DNA of 64,000 nucleotides. Origin: an uncultured Oscillospiraceae bacterium (lineage in GTDB: Bacteria > Bacillota > Clostridia > Oscillospirales > Acutalibacteraceae). Positions 35,045-47,717 of the stretch are shown in pieces; the stretch's first letter is position 1, and each line of letters opens with the position of its first letter. The notes below the pieces were generated by a model. It had not been told where the DNA came from. It searched no databases and saw only the letters and a program-made list of their open reading frames with translations. The stretch is from the NCBI GenBank assembly GCA_900549825.1, contig URQB01000006.1, positions 50,825 through 114,824 on the forward strand, given 5' to 3'. A program made the position numbers and the translations under genes.

Positions 35045-37129
35045 TTATTCTTCGACCGTCTTCGCACGGGAGCTGATGATCGTATCTGCAATGGATTTCG
35101 GCACCTCAGTATAGTGGCTTGGCTCCATCACATACTGACCACGGCCCTGCGTCTTGGAGCGAAGGTCGGTCGCATAACCGAACATATTCGACAGCGGCAC
35201 AAAGGCATTGACCTGCGTTGCGCCGTTGCGGGTCTCCATGCCCTGCATGAGCCCGCGGCGGGAGTTGATATCGCCGATGACGTCGCCCAGATATTCATCC
35301 GGCACGGTAACGCTTACCTTCATAATCGGCTCCATCAGCACCGGGGCGGCCTTACGCATCGCCTCTTTGAAGGCCATAGAGCCGGCGATCTTGAAGGCCA
35401 TCTCCGAGGAGTCGACCTCATGATAAGAACCGTCGTAGAGAGTGACCTTTACGTCGACGACATTGAAGCCCGCCAGCACGCCGGACAGCATTGCGCCCTT
35501 AATCCCCTGTTCCGCCGGGCCGATATATTCCTTCGGGATCGCACCGCCGACAATGGCGTTGACGAATTCATAACCCTTCTGCGGATTGGGCTCGATGCGG
35601 ATCTTGACATGACCGTACTGGCCGCGTCCGCCGGACTGGCGCGCATATTTCGTGTCGACGTCGGCTTCCTTCGTGATCGTTTCACGATAGGCGACCTGCG
35701 GCTTGCCGACATTGGCCTCCACCTTAAATTCACGCAGCATACGGTCGACGATAATCTCCAGATGCAGCTCGCCCATACCGGCAATGATCGTCTGGCCCGT
35801 CTCCTCGTCCGTATAGCAGCGGAAGGTAGGATCTTCTTCCGCGAGCTTCGCGAGGGCAATGCCCATCTTCTCCTGGCCCGCCTTCGTCTTTGGCTCGATG
35901 GCCACGCGGATAACCGGCTCCGGGAATTCCATGGATTCCAGAATGATCGGATGCTTTGCATCACACAGCGTGTCGCCCGTCGTCGTATTCTTCAGGCCCA
36001 CCGCAGCGGCGATATCGCCGGCATAGACGCATTCGATATCCTGCCTGTGGTTCGCATGCATCTGCAGGATGCGGCCCATACGCTCGTTATTGTCCTTCAC
36101 GGAGTTATAGACCGTGCTGCCCGCATCAACCGTACCGGAATAGACGCGGAAGAAGCAAAGCTTGCCGACGTAGGGGTCGGTCGCGATCTTAAAGGCGAGC
36201 GCGGCAAACGGCTCGTCGTCTGAGGACTTGCGTTCCTCTTCGTCTCCCGTCTCCGGATTGGTACCCCGGATATCGGGGACGTCCGTCGGCGCGGGCATGA
36301 AATCGACGATGGCGTCAAGAAGCATCTGAACACCCTTATTGCGGTAAGAGGTGCCGCACAGAACCGGCACCATCTCGTTGGCAATGGTGGATTTACGGAT
36401 GCAGTCCTTAATCTCATCGATTGTAAGCTCCTCGCCGCCGAGATACTTCTCCAGCAGGGCTTCGTCCTGCTCGGCGACATGCTCCATGAGCTCCGTGTGG
36501 TATTTCTCCGCCAGCTCGCGCAGATCCTCCGGGATGTCCTCATCGCGGATGTCGAGGCCCTTGTCGTCATAATACATTTCCGCACGCATGGTGACAAGGT
36601 CGATGATGCCGCGGAATTCGGATTCCGAGCCGATGGGAAGCTGGATCGGCACCGCGTTGCACTTTAAGCGGTCCTTCATCATGTCGACAACATTGTAGAA
36701 ATTGGCGCCCATGATGTCCATCTTATTCACATAGGCCATGCGCGGCACATGGTACTTGTCCGCCTGACGCCAAACGGTCTCAGACTGGGGCTCTACACCG
36801 CCCTTAGCGCAGAAAACCGTGACAGAACCGTCGAGCACGCGCAGGGAGCGCTCCACCTCAACGGTAAAGTCCACGTGGCCGGGGGTGTCGATTATATTGA
36901 TGCGATGCCCTTTCCAGAAACAGGTGGTCGCAGCAGAGGTGATGGTAATACCCCTCTCCTGCTCCTGCTCCATCCAGTCCATGGTCGCATCGCCGTCGTG
37001 CGTTTCACCGATCTTATGGTTCACACCCGTGTAGAACAGGATGCGCTCCGTCGTCGTGGTTTTGCCAGCGTCGATATGGGCCATGATACCAATGTTTCTG
37101 GTGAGCTGTAATGATACCTGCCTTGGCAT
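35045..37129 (-). CDS. fusA: Elongation factor G
   Basis: This 694-residue translocase begins MPRQVSLQLTRNIGIMAHID, with the P-loop AHIDAGKTTTTE and DTPGHVDF. It ends with the domain IV/V sequence VPLSNMFGYATDLRSKTQGRG. I start at 37129, where GGAGG lies about six bases upstream; the frame extends to 37240 but without family sequence. It belongs to the str operon between rpsG and tuf. Confidence 0.97.
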   Translation of the reverse strand: MPRQVSLQLTRNIGIMAHIDAGKTTTTERILFYTGVNHKIGETHDGDATMDWMEQEQERGITITSAATTCFWKGHRINIIDTPGHVDFTVEVERSLRVLDGSVTVFCAKGGVEPQSETVWRQADKYHVPRMAYVNKMDIMGANFYNVVDMMKDRLKCNAVPIQLPIGSESEFRGIIDLVTMRAEMYYDDKGLDIRDEDIPEDLRELAEKYHTELMEHVAEQDEALLEKYLGGEELTIDEIKDCIRKSTIANEMVPVLCGTSYRNKGVQMLLDAIVDFMPAPTDVPDIRGTNPETGDEEERKSSDDEPFAALAFKIATDPYVGKLCFFRVYSGTVDAGSTVYNSVKDNNERMGRILQMHANHRQDIECVYAGDIAAAVGLKNTTTGDTLCDAKHPIILESMEFPEPVIRVAIEPKTKAGQEKMGIALAKLAEEDPTFRCYTDEETGQTIIAGMGELHLEIIVDRMLREFKVEANVGKPQVAYRETITKEADVDTKYARQSGGRGQYGHVKIRIEPNPQKGYEFVNAIVGGAIPKEYIGPAEQGIKGAMLSGVLAGFNVVDVKVTLYDGSYHEVDSSEMAFKIAGSMAFKEAMRKAAPVLMEPIMKVSVTVPDEYLGDVIGDINSRRGLMQGMETRNGATQVNAFVPLSNMFGYATDLRSKTQGRGQYVMEPSHYTEVPKSIADTIISSRAKTVEE

Positions 37130-37264
37130 ATAAACCTCCAATTGCCATGCGCGCGGCACGGCGCTAAAGAATTGAAACCTGCGGCCGACGTGCATGCGCG
37201 CCCCCGAATCAGGGCGCACACCGCGCCGTCCCCCGCGCACGCAAAATGCAGCGCAGGTGTGCTC

Positions 37265-37735
37265 TTACCAGCGGAAGTGTGCAAACGCCTTGTTGGCTTC
37301 TGCCATCTTGTGCGTATCTTCGCGCTTTTTGAAAGCGGAACCGGTGGAATTGACTGCATCCATGATCTCGTTTGCAAGCCGTTCCTTCATCGTCCGCTCA
37401 GAGCGCTGGCGGCTGTAAAGCGTAATCCAGCGCAGGCCCAGCGTCTGACGGCGCTCGGGGCGAACCTCGATGGGCACCTGATAGGTCGCGCCGCCGACAC
37501 GGCGGGCTTTGACCTCGAGAACAGGCATTACGTTCTCCATCGCGGCTTCAAAGACCTCAAGGGGTTCCTTGCCGGTCTTTTCCCTGATGATGTCAAAGGC
37601 GTCGTAAACGATCTTCTGGGCGACGCCCTTTTTGCCATCATACATAACACTATTGATAAGCCGTGTTACAAGCTTTGAATTGTAAAGCGGATCGGGCAAA
37701 ACATCACGCTTTGCGATCTGGCCTCTTCTTGGCAC
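37265..37735 (-). CDS. rpsG: Ribosomal protein S7
   Basis: This 156-residue protein begins with a GTG start and PRRGQIAKRDVLPDPLYNSK, the universal S7 N-terminus. AAGGAGGG lies about six bases before the GTG at 37735; the frame continues upstream to an ATG at 37801 without similarity. It binds the 3' major domain of 16S rRNA. It follows rpsL in the str operon. Confidence 0.97.
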   Translation of the reverse strand: MPRRGQIAKRDVLPDPLYNSKLVTRLINSVMYDGKKGVAQKIVYDAFDIIREKTGKEPLEVFEAAMENVMPVLEVKARRVGGATYQVPIEVRPERRQTLGLRWITLYSRQRSERTMKERLANEIMDAVNSTGSAFKKREDTHKMAEANKAFAHFRW

Positions 37736-37904
37736 TTCGCTTCCCTCCTTCATAAAAATGATATCATCGGTACTCGAGTGACAAAATTCCCGTGGCGCCA
37801 ATGAGAGGCATATCTATTGATACACTCTCACTGGTTGCAAGGCGGCTTGCCGCCTGTAGCCTGCAAGAAGATTTGTCTGTCTGGATTCCCGGCTGAGTGC
37901 CGGA

Positions 37905-38327
37905 TTACTTTTTGGCAGCCTTCGGGCGCTTCGCGCCGTACTTGGAGCGCGCCTGCATTCTGCCGGAAACGCCCTGCGTATCAAGGGTACCGCGCACGAT
38001 ATGGTAACGCACGCCGGGAAGATCCTTTACACGGCCGCCGCGGATGAGGACGACGCTGTGCTCCTGCAGGTTATGACCGACACCGGGGATATAGGCGGTT
38101 ACCTCGATCCCGTTGGTCAGACGCACCCTCGCAATTTTACGAAGCGCAGAGTTCGGCTTTTTCGGCGTGATGGTCTTGACCGCTGTGCAGACACCGCGCT
38201 TTTGCGGGGAATCCTTATCGGTCATGATGTTCTTCTTGGAGTTGAGCCCCTTGAGAAGAGCAGGCGCCTTCGCCTTTTTCTCCGACGTCTCCCGTCCATT
38301 ACGGACAAGTTGGTTAAAGGTTGGCAA
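37905..38327 (-). CDS. rpsL: Ribosomal protein S12
   Basis: This 140-residue decoding-site protein begins MPTFNQLVRNGRE. The TPKKPNSALRK block (site of streptomycin resistance) carries the sensitive-type lysine, and GHNLQEHS is present. The N-terminal insertion around KGLNSKKNIMTDKD is longer than in E. coli, as in other Firmicutes. It is the first gene of the str operon here. Confidence 0.97.
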   Translation of the reverse strand: MPTFNQLVRNGRETSEKKAKAPALLKGLNSKKNIMTDKDSPQKRGVCTAVKTITPKKPNSALRKIARVRLTNGIEVTAYIPGVGHNLQEHSVVLIRGGRVKDLPGVRYHIVRGTLDTQGVSGRMQARSKYGAKRPKAAKK

Positions 38328-38436
38328 GTTACTTTCACCTCCTGATATTGAATCAAGCCTAATCTATCGTGCAGAGGCAGGATTGGGCCGCCTCATGACA
38401 CCAAAAAAATACAAAAACAGATTCGCACAATTGAAG

Positions 38437-38466
38437 ATTCTAGCACGCAGAGATAAGCTTTGTCAA
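38437..38466 (-). promoter_or_regulatory. str operon promoter
   Basis: TTGACA (38461-38466) and TAGAAT (38437-38442) on the minus strand are 18 bases apart, about 110 bases before rpsL and 85 bases after rpoC. The str genes can therefore be transcribed independently of rpoBC. Confidence 0.8.
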
Positions 38467-38551
38467 GCGCCCAGAGGGCTTTGGCATGAGGAAGAATCCG
38501 GAAAACGACAAAAAGTTTTGTCTAAAATGCAAAATCCGATTTTTCCCGTGC

Positions 38552-41500
38552 TCAGACCGCTTCCCCTTCGATCTCCGCGGGCACCTCAGGCATCTCCTGC
38601 GGGACAGGTACGACCTCCACATCGCTGTAGCACTTCATGCCGGTGCCGGAGGGCAGGAGCTTGCCGATGATGACGTTTTCCTTCAGGCCCAGCAGCGGAT
38701 CGCTCTTGCCCTTGATGGCCGCGTCGGTCAGCACGCGGGTCGTCTCCTGGAAGGAGGCGGCAGAGAGGAAGGAATCCGTCGCAAGGGAGGCTTTTGTAAT
38801 ACCGAGCAGCACGGGCTGGACGGTCGCCTCCTGCAGCGCCTCGCCGGTTTCCGCCGCACGGGCGCGCACTTCCTCGTTCTGCGCGATCAGCTCGCTCTTA
38901 TCGATCGTCGCACCGGGCAGGAGCGTCGTATCCCCCGATTCGGCCACGCGGACCTTCTTCATCATCTGGCGGACAATGACCTCAATATGCTTATCGTTGA
39001 TATCCACACCCTGCATCCGATAAACGCGCTGCACTTCGCGGATCAGGTAGTTATGCACCGCGTCCACACCGCGTACCGCGAGCACATCATGCGGATTGAC
39101 AGAGCCTTCCGTGATGATCTCGCCCTTTTCGATGGTCTGGCCCTCTTCCACGCGCAGGCGGGAGCCATAGGGGATCAGATAGCTGCGCTCGTCGTGGTTT
39201 TCCATATCCGTCACGACGACGTGCTGCGACTTCTTGATCTCCTGCAGGGATACTACACCGCCAATTTCGCTGATGATTGCCAGATGCTTCGGCTTGCGCG
39301 CCTCAAACAGCTCCTCAACGCGGGGAAGACCCTGTGTGATATCGGCGGAAGACGTAACGCCGCCGGTGTGGAACGTACGCATGGTCAGCTGGGTGCCGGG
39401 CTCGCCGATGGACTGGGCGGCGATGATGCCGACCGCCTCGCCCACGGTGACCGGGTCGCCCGTGGCAAGGTTCGCGCCGTAGCACTTGATGCACACGCCG
39501 TGCTTGGACTGGCAGGTGAGCAGGGAGCGGATCTTGATCCTGGTCACGCCGGAGGCGACAATGCGCTCCGCGTCGGATTCCTTCATCATCTCATCCTTGC
39601 TCATGATGAGCTCGCCAGTCTTCTCGTCATACAGGTCTTCCACCAGGAAGCGGCCCGTCAGACGTTCCGTCAGGCCCTCGATCATCTCGTTGCCGTCTTT
39701 GATATCGTAAATCTCAAGGCCGTCCGTGCAGTGGCAGTCCTCCTCGCGGATGATGACATCCTGCGAAACGTCCACCAGGCGGCGGGTCAGGTAACCGGAG
39801 TCCGCCGTGCGCAGCGCCGTATCGGCCAGGCCTTTCCGGGCGCCGCGGGAGGAGATGAAATATTCAAGGACATTCAGTCCCTCACGATAGTTTGCGCGAA
39901 TGGGCACCTCGATCGTACGGCCCGCCGTGTTGGCGATCAGGCCGCGCATACCGGCAAGCTGCCGGAGCTGGCTGTCGGAGCCGCGAGCGCCGGAATCAAC
40001 CATCATATAGATGGGGTTGTAGTGGTCGAGGTTTGCGGTCAGCTCGGAGGAAACCTTCTTCGTGCAGTCCTCCCAAACCTTGATCACATGGCGGGAGCGC
40101 TCGCCGTTGGAGATAAAGCCGCGCTGGAAGTTTGCATTGATCTTGTCGACCTTCTCCTCCGCCTCGGCGAGGAAATCCGCCTTCTTCGGCGGGATGGTCG
40201 CATCGCAGACGGCGACGGTAATGCCGCTCTGCGTGGAATATTTATAGCCCTGCGCCTTGATGCGGTCGAGCATTTCGGCGGTAACCGCCGTGCCGTGCAC
40301 CTTGATGCACTTGTCGATGATCTTGCCGAGCATCTTTTTATTGACCAGGAATTCAACCTCCAGCTTGAAGGCGTTTTCCGGATCGCTGCGGTCCACAAAG
40401 CCGAGATCCTGCGGGATCGGATCGTTGAAAATGACGCGGCCCAGCGTGGTTTCATAAAGCTGGGAGCGCATCTCGCCCTCGATCTCCCTGGTCATGCGGA
40501 TCTTAATCTTGGAATGCAGGCCGATCGAGCCCGCGTCATAGGCCATGATCGCTTCGCTTACATCGCGGAAGCACTTGCCCTCTCCCGGCTCGCCCGGCTT
40601 CACCAGCGTCAGGTAGTAAGAGCCGAGCACCATATCCTGCGTCGGCACCGTGACGGGCTTTCCGTCGGAGGGCTTTAAAAGATTGTTGGCCGCAAGCATC
40701 AGGAAGCGGGCCTCCGCCTGTGCCTCTGCGGACAGCGGCACATGGACGGCCATCTGGTCGCCGTCGAAGTCCGCGTTGAAGGCGGTGCATACCAGCGGAT
40801 GCAGCTTGATCGCGCGGCCCTCCACGAGAACCGGCTCAAACGCCTGGATGCCGAGCCTGTGCAGCGTAGGTGCGCGGTTGAGCATGACCGGATGATCCTT
40901 GATGACGATTTCCAGCGCGTCCCAAACCTCGTTCTTCGCGCGCTCCACCATCTTGCGGGCGGATTTGATATTGTTGGCCTTATTGGTTTCCACCAGGCGC
41001 TTCATGACGAAGGGCTTGAACAGCTCGAGCGCCATTTCCTTGGGCAGGCCGCACTGGTAAAGCTTGAGTTCCGGCCCGACGACGATCACGGAACGGCCGG
41101 AGTAGTCGACACGCTTACCCAGCAGGTTCTGGCGGAAACGGCCCTGCTTGCCCTTAAGCATGTCAGACAGGGATTTCAGCGGGCGGTTGTTCGGGCCCGT
41201 CACAGGGCGGCCACGGCGGCCGTTGTCGATCAGGGCGTCCACCGCCTCCTGCAGCATGCGCTTCTCATTGCGGACAATGATATCGGGCGCATGCAGCTCC
41301 AAAAGCCTTTTCAGGCGGTTGTTGCGGTTGATAACGCGGCGGTACAGGTCGTTTAAGTCGGAGGTTGCAAAGCGGCCGCCCTCAAGCTGCACCATCGGGC
41401 GAATATCCGGCGGGATGACCGGAATGACGTTGAGGATCATCCATTCCGGGCGGTTACCAGATTGATGGAATGCCTCCACCACCTCAAGACGCTTGAGGAT

Positions 41501-42112
41501 GCGCGCCTTTTTCTGGCCGGTCGCCGTCTCGAGCTCCTCGCGCAGCTCCTTGGCGAGCACCTCCACATCGATCTCCGCGAGCAGCTCCTGGATGGCCTCC
41601 GCGCCCATGCCGGCGCGGAATTCGTCCTCATACTTCTCGCGCATGTCCGCATATTCTTTTTCGCTCAGGGTCTGCATCTTCTGCAGCGGCGTATCGCCGG
41701 GATCAATCACGATATAAAGAGCAAAATACAGGATTTTTTCCAAAATACGGGGGGAGATATCCAGCATCAGGCCCATGCGGGACGGGATGCCCTTGAAATA
41801 CCAGATATGCGAAACCGGCGCCGCCAGCTCAATATGGCCCATGCGCTCGCGGCGGACCTTATTTTTCGTAATTTCAACGCCGCAGCGCTCGCAGATTTTC
41901 CCCTTGTAACGGATGCGTTTATATTTTCCGCAGTGACATTCCCAGTCCTTCGTGGGGCCAAAGATACGCTCGCAGAACAGGCCGTCACGCTCGGGCTTCA
42001 GGGTGCGGTAATTGATTGTTTCCGGCTTCTTGACCTCGCCGTAGGACCATTCGCGGATCTTATCGGGCGATGCCAGACCGATTTTGATGGATTCGAAGGT
42101 GATATTTTCCAT
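38552..42112 (-). CDS. rpoC: RNA polymerase subunit beta'
   Basis: This 1186-residue subunit begins MENITFESIKIGLASPD. The zinc site CHCGKYKRIRYKGKICERCG follows, the catalytic metal loop reads NADFDGDQM, and the second zinc cluster includes CQSKHGVCIKCYG. The start at 42112 is supported by family alignment; the frame stays open to 42283 through the 177-base gap after rpoB, which I regard as untranslated. Length is normal for Clostridia. Confidence 0.98.
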   Translation of the reverse strand: MENITFESIKIGLASPDKIREWSYGEVKKPETINYRTLKPERDGLFCERIFGPTKDWECHCGKYKRIRYKGKICERCGVEITKNKVRRERMGHIELAAPVSHIWYFKGIPSRMGLMLDISPRILEKILYFALYIVIDPGDTPLQKMQTLSEKEYADMREKYEDEFRAGMGAEAIQELLAEIDVEVLAKELREELETATGQKKARILKRLEVVEAFHQSGNRPEWMILNVIPVIPPDIRPMVQLEGGRFATSDLNDLYRRVINRNNRLKRLLELHAPDIIVRNEKRMLQEAVDALIDNGRRGRPVTGPNNRPLKSLSDMLKGKQGRFRQNLLGKRVDYSGRSVIVVGPELKLYQCGLPKEMALELFKPFVMKRLVETNKANNIKSARKMVERAKNEVWDALEIVIKDHPVMLNRAPTLHRLGIQAFEPVLVEGRAIKLHPLVCTAFNADFDGDQMAVHVPLSAEAQAEARFLMLAANNLLKPSDGKPVTVPTQDMVLGSYYLTLVKPGEPGEGKCFRDVSEAIMAYDAGSIGLHSKIKIRMTREIEGEMRSQLYETTLGRVIFNDPIPQDLGFVDRSDPENAFKLEVEFLVNKKMLGKIIDKCIKVHGTAVTAEMLDRIKAQGYKYSTQSGITVAVCDATIPPKKADFLAEAEEKVDKINANFQRGFISNGERSRHVIKVWEDCTKKVSSELTANLDHYNPIYMMVDSGARGSDSQLRQLAGMRGLIANTAGRTIEVPIRANYREGLNVLEYFISSRGARKGLADTALRTADSGYLTRRLVDVSQDVIIREEDCHCTDGLEIYDIKDGNEMIEGLTERLTGRFLVEDLYDEKTGELIMSKDEMMKESDAERIVASGVTRIKIRSLLTCQSKHGVCIKCYGANLATGDPVTVGEAVGIIAAQSIGEPGTQLTMRTFHTGGVTSSADITQGLPRVEELFEARKPKHLAIISEIGGVVSLQEIKKSQHVVVTDMENHDERSYLIPYGSRLRVEEGQTIEKGEIITEGSVNPHDVLAVRGVDAVHNYLIREVQRVYRMQGVDINDKHIEVIVRQMMKKVRVAESGDTTLLPGATIDKSELIAQNEEVRARAAETGEALQEATVQPVLLGITKASLATDSFLSAASFQETTRVLTDAAIKGKSDPLLGLKENVIIGKLLPSGTGMKCYSDVEVVPVPQEMPEVPAEIEGEAV

Positions 42113-42289
42113 AGAACGATCACATGCCTTTCTTTCTAGTTTCGCGCCGGGAAGTGGGGCCGAAACCGAATGGAAAAAGGGCTTTTTCCTGCTTGGGAAA
42201 CCGGCTTGACCGGATGCAGGGTCCTGCGTTTTCCCCGGGAGATGCCTGCCGCCCTTTCCGGCCGGCATCCCCGCTCCTGTCAAAACCGT

Positions 42290-46066
<3,777 letters not shown>

Positions 46067-46159
46067 AGGCTCATCACTCCGTTCTTTTTTTGTCCCCAAG
46101 GGTATTGGTTCGTCTTATCCGGGGAAACGTAAGCAAAGAGGAATGCTTACGCAGCGCCC

Positions 46160-46188
46160 CGCATAAAACTGGTATAAATCATTGTCAA
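46160..46188 (-). promoter_or_regulatory. Secondary rpoB promoter
   Basis: TTGACA (46183-46188) with 17-base spacing to TATGCG (46160-46165) on the minus strand. The -10 is weak. Confidence 0.4.
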
Positions 46189-46277
46189 AAGGCCTTGCAT
46201 TTTTGTGCAGAACATGATAGAATGCAGTTGATAAAAGGAAGGCCGGGCAGACAAAACGCCATTATATGCAGTAGTTT

Positions 46278-46306
46278 ATTATAAACTGCCTGTCAACCAT
46301 TGTCAA
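46278..46306 (-). promoter_or_regulatory. Main rpoB promoter
   Basis: Consensus TTGACA (46301-46306), 17 bases, TATAAT (46278-46283) on the minus strand. The leader is about 205 bases. A second TTGACA sits inside the spacer. Confidence 0.85.
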
Positions 46307-46330
46307 GCGTAAACTGGAAAAAATATATAA

Positions 46331-46367
46331 AAAACACCGTCAAAATCACTTTTGGCGGTGTTTTTTT
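46331..46367. terminator. Bidirectional terminator upstream of rpoB
   Basis: AACACCG-T-CAAAA pairs with TTTTG-G-CGGTGTT (one T-G wobble) around a short loop, with A-runs and T-runs on both sides. It isolates rpoB from the tRNA unit. The rest of 46368-46540 is AT-rich without a gene. Confidence 0.8.
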
Positions 46368-46540
46368 AATTTATTCCAGTCTTTTTGGCTATTTTCAAGA
46401 GTTGACGTTGTGAAATCTCGCTCCCATTTTCCTTTAATGGAGTTCGACAGGCATAAAAATTGCAAAATTGCCTATCTTCTATTTGGTTTGTAACTTATCG
46501 TGTATCTAACCGTCGTTATATACAAAAATAAAACGGCAAC

Positions 46541-46576
46541 AAAAAATCCCCGAAGCACATAGCTACGGGAATTTTT
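46541..46576 (-). terminator. Terminator of the tRNA unit
   Basis: Directly after the CCA of tRNA-Thr the minus strand folds AATTCCCG/CGGGGATT and continues TTTTTTG. Confidence 0.8.
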
Positions 46577-46652
46577 TGGAGCTGCTAACCAGATTCGAAC
46601 TGGTGACCTCATCCTTACCAAGGATGTGCTCTACCGCCTGAGCCATAGCAGC
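46577..46652 (-). tRNA. tRNA-Thr (GGT)
   Basis: The minus strand gives a full cloverleaf: acceptor GCTGCTA/TAGCAGC, D-arm GGCTCAGGCGGTAGAGC, anticodon stem CATCC/GGATG with loop TTGGTAA (anticodon GGT), T-arm ACCAGTTCGAATCTGGT, and encoded CCA. Confidence 0.95.
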
Positions 46653-46655
46653 AAA

Positions 46656-46732
46656 TGGCGACCCGGAACGGGCTCGAACCGTCGACCTCTAGCGTGACAG
46701 GCTAGCGTTCTAACCAACTGAACTACCGGGCC
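46656..46732 (-). tRNA. tRNA-Asp (GTC)
   Basis: Acceptor GGCCCGG/CCGGGTC, anticodon stem CTAGC/GCTAG with loop CTGTCAC (anticodon GTC), T-loop GGTTCGAGCC, discriminator G and encoded CCA. Only three bases separate it from tRNA-Thr, so the two are processed from one transcript. Confidence 0.95.
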
Positions 46733-46750
46733 ATTTTGTAGGCTCGTCCT

Positions 46751-46756
46751 ATTATA
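46751..46756 (-). promoter_or_regulatory. Extended -10 before tRNA-Asp
   Basis: TGTTATAAT on the minus strand, 19 bases before the tRNA-Asp 5' end, with a weak TTTAGA 17 bases upstream. Confidence 0.5.
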
Positions 46757-46787
46757 ACAAATACATCCTGCCTTCTAAAGATTCCAA

Positions 46788-46866
46788 TGGCAGGAGCAGA
46801 AGAATTCGAACCCTCGGCATGCGGTTTTGGGATGGCTACAAAGAGCAACGTTCCTCTACTGCCCCA
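46788..46866 (-). pseudogene. tRNA-like element, probably a degenerate tRNA
   Basis: The 3' half looks like a tRNA: T-arm GAGGGTTCGAATTCTTC (wobble-rich), acceptor strand TGCTCCT, discriminator G and encoded CCA. The 5' end TGGGGCA pairs with the acceptor strand except at the first base. A D-like arm AGAG/CTCT is present, but the anticodon arm does not pair convincingly; CCCAAAACCG recalls the tRNA-Trp anticodon region. It is 79 bases long, between a consensus promoter and tRNA-Asp. Confidence 0.5.
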
Positions 46867-46966
46867 AACACTTACCAATCCATAGCAGTTCGCTCTTCAC
46901 AATTCTGACGTTTTCTTGATGCTGTCATCCTTTGGGACAACGCATCCGCCGCACAGAACAATAAGG

Positions 46967-46995
46967 ATTATACTTTACGCCGCAGCTTTTGTCAA
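46967..46995 (-). promoter_or_regulatory. Consensus promoter of the tRNA unit
   Basis: TTGACA (46990-46995), exactly 17 bases, TATAAT (46967-46972) on the minus strand. It lies 100 bases before the tRNA-like element. Confidence 0.85.
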
Positions 46996-47717
46996 TCCTT
47001 TTTTTAATTTTTGAGACATTTTTTTAATGTCTCCATTATCCAGCAGACAGACAGCTGCCTTGAGGCACCTTTGCAGCAGGTGTGTTTTGTCGCTTCACAA
47101 TTCTACTGATTTTGGAGTCCCAAGGGAAGCTGTGTTTTCGCCGTTTCCCTTTTTCTTTTGCCAACAAAAATTTTACACTAACCAGACCAAATCTCTGAAA
47201 TTTCCAGCGCCAAGGATGACCGTAGTGCGCAGACCCGGAAAAAGCCGTCCCTCAAAAACCAAGGCGCACAAAACAATGGAAAGCCCTTTCCTCGGGGAAC
47301 TTCAAACCTATGAGAAAGAGCCATACTGGCGCCCTCGATGGATGCCTCCTTCTGGAGATGGCCGATAGCCTGCTGATCTGCATAGAAAGTATGGTGAAAC
47401 AAGGCCAGCGTCTACAAAGAGGCACCTGGGTCAAGAAACTGGAAAACACGCTGAATATCCAGTTCCGCCAGTCCATTGCAGAGCACTTCTCCTGGGCTGG
47501 TCTGGAAAATTCTGAAATACCGGGAGAGCTACAGCATATGAATCACGCTTTGGACAAGAGGGATGCCACCAGCGCGGATATCCTGCTAGATATTATTGTG
47601 AAGCTCTGGAGTTGCTGCAGTCCATTTTCTTTTCACCCGCACCTCGGCCGCAAGAGAAAACACCGCCAGGAACGGTGTTTTTTCTGTCACTCTTCAAATT
47701 GAAAAAACGCTCTGCCA
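46996..47717. other. Region without a recognised gene
   Basis: A plus-strand frame at 47310-47702 (best part after MADSLLICIESMVKQG, then VKKLENTLNIQFRQSIAEHF) looks partly protein-like. It has no ribosome binding site and no family I recognise, and it runs through the terminator at 47657-47683. It may be a decayed gene at the edge of the accessory block. Confidence 0.4.
47657..47683. terminator. Terminator past the lacI-type gene
   Basis: AAAACACCG/CGGTGTTTT with loop CCAGGAA, followed on the plus strand by a T-run and on the minus strand by TCTCTTG. It lies 35 bases beyond the repressor stop. Confidence 0.7.

Noticed and set aside
33956..36223. 755-codon open frame on the plus strand across tuf and fusA
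   Set aside because: It is antisense to two highly conserved genes and has no family pattern; GC-rich codon use keeps the opposite frame open.
38486..40678. 730-codon open frame on the plus strand across rpoC
   Set aside because: Antisense shadow of rpoC, without a plausible start site or recognisable domain.
46788..46866. Calling this a functional tRNA-Trp or tRNA-Sec
   Set aside because: The anticodon arm does not pair and no correct loop is formed; length and 5' end also exclude a normal selC.
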